A stretch of 16,943 bases of DNA from Candidatus Rokubacteria bacterium RIFCSPLOWO2_02_FULL_72_37 (GTDB lineage: Bacteria; Methylomirabilota; Methylomirabilia; Rokubacteriales; CSP1-6): contig MGCE01000064.1 of NCBI GenBank assembly GCA_001790315.1, positions 1 to 16,943 on the forward strand. Reading direction: 5' to 3'. Positions 15,694-16,943 of the stretch are shown one piece after another. The notes under the pieces were generated by a model. The model saw only the letters and a program-made list of their open reading frames with translations. It did not search any database and had not been told where the DNA came from. The position numbers and the translations under genes were made by a program. Numbering within the stretch: the first letter of the stretch is position 1; each line of letters begins with the position of its first letter.

Positions 15694-16476
15694 TCAGGCC
15701 GGCCGCGCGAGGGCCGGGCGGCAGAGGCGGCAGGGTCGGTAGCCGGCGGTCGCGGCCTGGCGCTCCGAGCGGAACGGCACGCGGTGGGGCGCGCTGATCC
15801 TCCGGGCCGCACGGCACGTCGGGAAGCAATAGATGCGCGTGGTGTCGCTGCCGAGGTAGCGCACCCCCTCGCGACCGAGCCGCGCCAGGGCGTCCGGGTC
15901 GACCCCCTCGTGCCGCAGCAGCACGCGCTTGGCCGTGGGCCCGAAGATGAAGTCGCTGATCGTGCCGTCGCTCCGGACGACGCGGTGGCAGGGGATCAGC
16001 AGCGGCACGGGGTTGCGCCCGAGCGCCGAGCCCACGGCGCGCACCGCCGCCGGCCGCCCGATCTCGCGTGCGACCCATGCGTACGAGCGCACCTCGCCGG
16101 CCGGAATGTCGAGCGCCTTCTTGAGGACCGCCCGCTCGAACGCGCTGCGCCCGCCGAGATCGACGGGCAGCTTCCGCCGCGCTCCCGGTGACGCCAGCGC
16201 GCGGGCAAGCCACGCCGGCGGCGCCGGCGCGGGGCGGACCGCCCGGCCGAACGTCTTCTGGAAGTCGGCTTCGAAGGCCCGGGGACTCGACGCCCGCCGG
16301 ACGGCGACGGCGCCGCGGGGGGTGTAGGCGACGAACACGCGCCCGATCACTGTGTCGAGCGTCGCGTACGCGACGCCCAGTCCGAGCCGGGCGAGCACGG
16401 CGCCGGACAGGCCGGTCGGTGCCCGGACGTCCCCGAGCGCTCGCAGATCCCGCTGCAGGTCGCGTCCTGCCGTCAT
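15694..16476 (-). CDS. O6-alkylguanine-DNA methyltransferase fused to a C-terminal Ada zinc domain
   Basis: A 260-aa protein with unusual architecture. Residues 1-33 (RDLRALGDVRAPTGLSGAVL...) resemble the start of some anti-sigma factors. Residues about 35-82 match the Ogt N-terminal domain. Residues about 105-192 are the methyltransferase domain, with IPCHRVV and acceptor Cys163. Residues about 204-258 are an Ada zinc-binding domain with all four ligands (Cys217, Cys221, Cys249, Cys252) in IYCFPTC and YRPCRLCRP; in Ada the first of these cysteines takes methyl groups from phosphotriesters. E. coli Ada has the reverse order plus an AraC-type HTH, which is absent here. After PCHRVV the usual G-G-Y-x-x-G reads S-D-F-I-F-G, losing the conserved Tyr. 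Its ATG overlaps the sigma-factor stop (ATGA), so the two are co-translated. Repair of O6-methylguanine is likely; a sensing role is inference. Confidence 0.88.
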   Translation of the reverse strand: MTAGRDLQRDLRALGDVRAPTGLSGAVLARLGLGVAYATLDTVIGRVFVAYTPRGAVAVRRASSPRAFEADFQKTFGRAVRPAPAPPAWLARALASPGARRKLPVDLGGRSAFERAVLKKALDIPAGEVRSYAWVAREIGRPAAVRAVGSALGRNPVPLLIPCHRVVRSDGTISDFIFGPTAKRVLLRHEGVDPDALARLGREGVRYLGSDTTRIYCFPTCRAARRISAPHRVPFRSERQAATAGYRPCRLCRPALARPA

Positions 16477-16943
16477 CGCGCGTCCTCCTCCTCGCCCAGG
16501 GCCTGCCGCAGCAAGCCCAGGCCGCGGTGCACGTTGGCCTTCACCGTTCCCTCCGGCTGCGCGAGCACGCCCGCGATCTCCGCGTAGCTCAGCCCCTCGA
16601 CGTGACGCAACACGACGGCCGCCCGATAGCGGTGCGGCAACGCCGCGACGAGGCGCCCCAGCATGCGCGCGCGCTCGGCGCGCTCGAGCACGGCCGCCGG
16701 CCGCGCGGACGCCTCGGCCGGCGCCTCGCCGGCGCCGTCGAGCGGCACCATCGGCGGCCGCTTCCCGCGCACCCGGTTGCGAGTCGTGTTGAGCGTGATC
16801 CGGTAGAGCCACGCGCGCAAGGCCAACGCCCGGCGGCGCTCGGGCGTGTAGCGCGCCAGGGCCCGGTGAGCCCTGACGAGGGCGTCCTGCGTGATCTCCT
16901 CGGCGTCGCGAGCGTCGCCGCACATCCGCAGGGCGAAGGCGTA
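16473..16943 (-). CDS. ECF-type RNA polymerase sigma factor, 5' end missing
   Basis: An extracytoplasmic-function sigma factor running off the window edge. The frame is open upstream of the first internal ATG (16925), and the codons there encode YAFALR, which continues the region 2 pattern into MCGDARDAEEITQDALVRAH. Region 2 continues to AWLYRITLNTTRNRVRGK (the -10-recognition helix). A 40-residue linker follows, then region 4: LPHRYRAAVVLRHVEGLSYA, EIAGVLAQPEGTVKANVHRG, an HTH for the -35 element. The C-terminus ends soon after region 4, so there is no sensory extension. The stop codon overlaps the ATG of the methyltransferase-Ada gene. That position is where many ECF operons encode the anti-sigma factor, but no zinc-finger or membrane anti-sigma gene follows. 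It may be partnered by the repair protein or by a protein outside the window. Confidence 0.9.
   Translation of the reverse strand, partial: YAFALRMCGDARDAEEITQDALVRAHRALARYTPERRRALALRAWLYRITLNTTRNRVRGKRPPMVPLDGAGEAPAEASARPAAVLERAERARMLGRLVAALPHRYRAAVVLRHVEGLSYAEIAGVLAQPEGTVKANVHRGLGLLRQALGEEEDAR

Noticed and set aside
15660..15812. 51-residue N-terminal extension of the LLM oxidoreductase
   Set aside because: It is Arg/Pro-rich, overlaps the methyltransferase gene by over 100 bp, and the family motif starts exactly at ATG 15659.

Overview
The window is very GC-rich bacterial chromosome, densely coding on both strands, with gaps mostly under 60 bp. A complete Tol-Pal system, outer-membrane-type lipoproteins and a LolA-like protein point to a Gram-negative (diderm) cell. 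High GC, an NMT1-type ABC importer, a LLM flavoprotein and many GTG/TTG starts would suit a soil or groundwater lineage such as Rokubacteria/Methylomirabilota. That placement is a guess from gene style, not a phylogenetic result. I saw no tRNA, rRNA, IS element, integrase or CRISPR array.

Layout: (1) 1-1524: the 3' end of a DUF502 membrane protein, a convergent alpha/beta hydrolase, and a divergent zinc-finger anti-sigma factor with no sigma gene beside it. (2) 1526-6536, minus strand: tolQ-tolR-tolA-tolB-pal-cpoB in canonical order, driven by a well-formed sigma-70-type promoter at 6561-6590. (3) 6603-8135, plus strand: a LolA-like periplasmic protein directly followed by an RNase Z-type metallo-beta-lactamase-fold hydrolase. 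(4) 8132-10922, minus strand: a CgeB-like glycosyltransferase, a threonine-synthase-like PLP enzyme with a zinc ribbon, and a 3-methyladenine DNA glycosylase. (5) 10968-13499, plus strand: a three-gene ABC importer (permease, NMT1-like binding protein, ATPase). (6) 13524-15659, minus strand: a PyrD-like flavoprotein behind a 180-bp regulatory gap, and a LLM-class flavin oxidoreductase. (7) 15694-16943, minus strand: an ECF sigma factor, cut by the window edge, whose stop codon overlaps the start of a protein joining an O6-alkylguanine methyltransferase domain to a C-terminal Ada zinc domain.

The most interesting locus is block 7. The slot immediately behind an ECF sigma gene, where an anti-sigma factor is often encoded, holds a two-domain suicide methyl acceptor with no DNA-binding HTH. 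Its first ~33 residues look like the start of some anti-sigma factors. This suggests, as inference only, an alkylation-sensing sigma switch that would do the job of Ada by another route. Second is the gap at 14493-14672: a perfect extended -10 box, symmetric inverted repeats around it and a predicted hairpin at the very 5' end of a ~118-nt leader. Third is a recurring pattern in which first genes without a Shine-Dalgarno sequence have a -10-like hexamer 7-9 nt before the start codon, which suggests leaderless transcripts.
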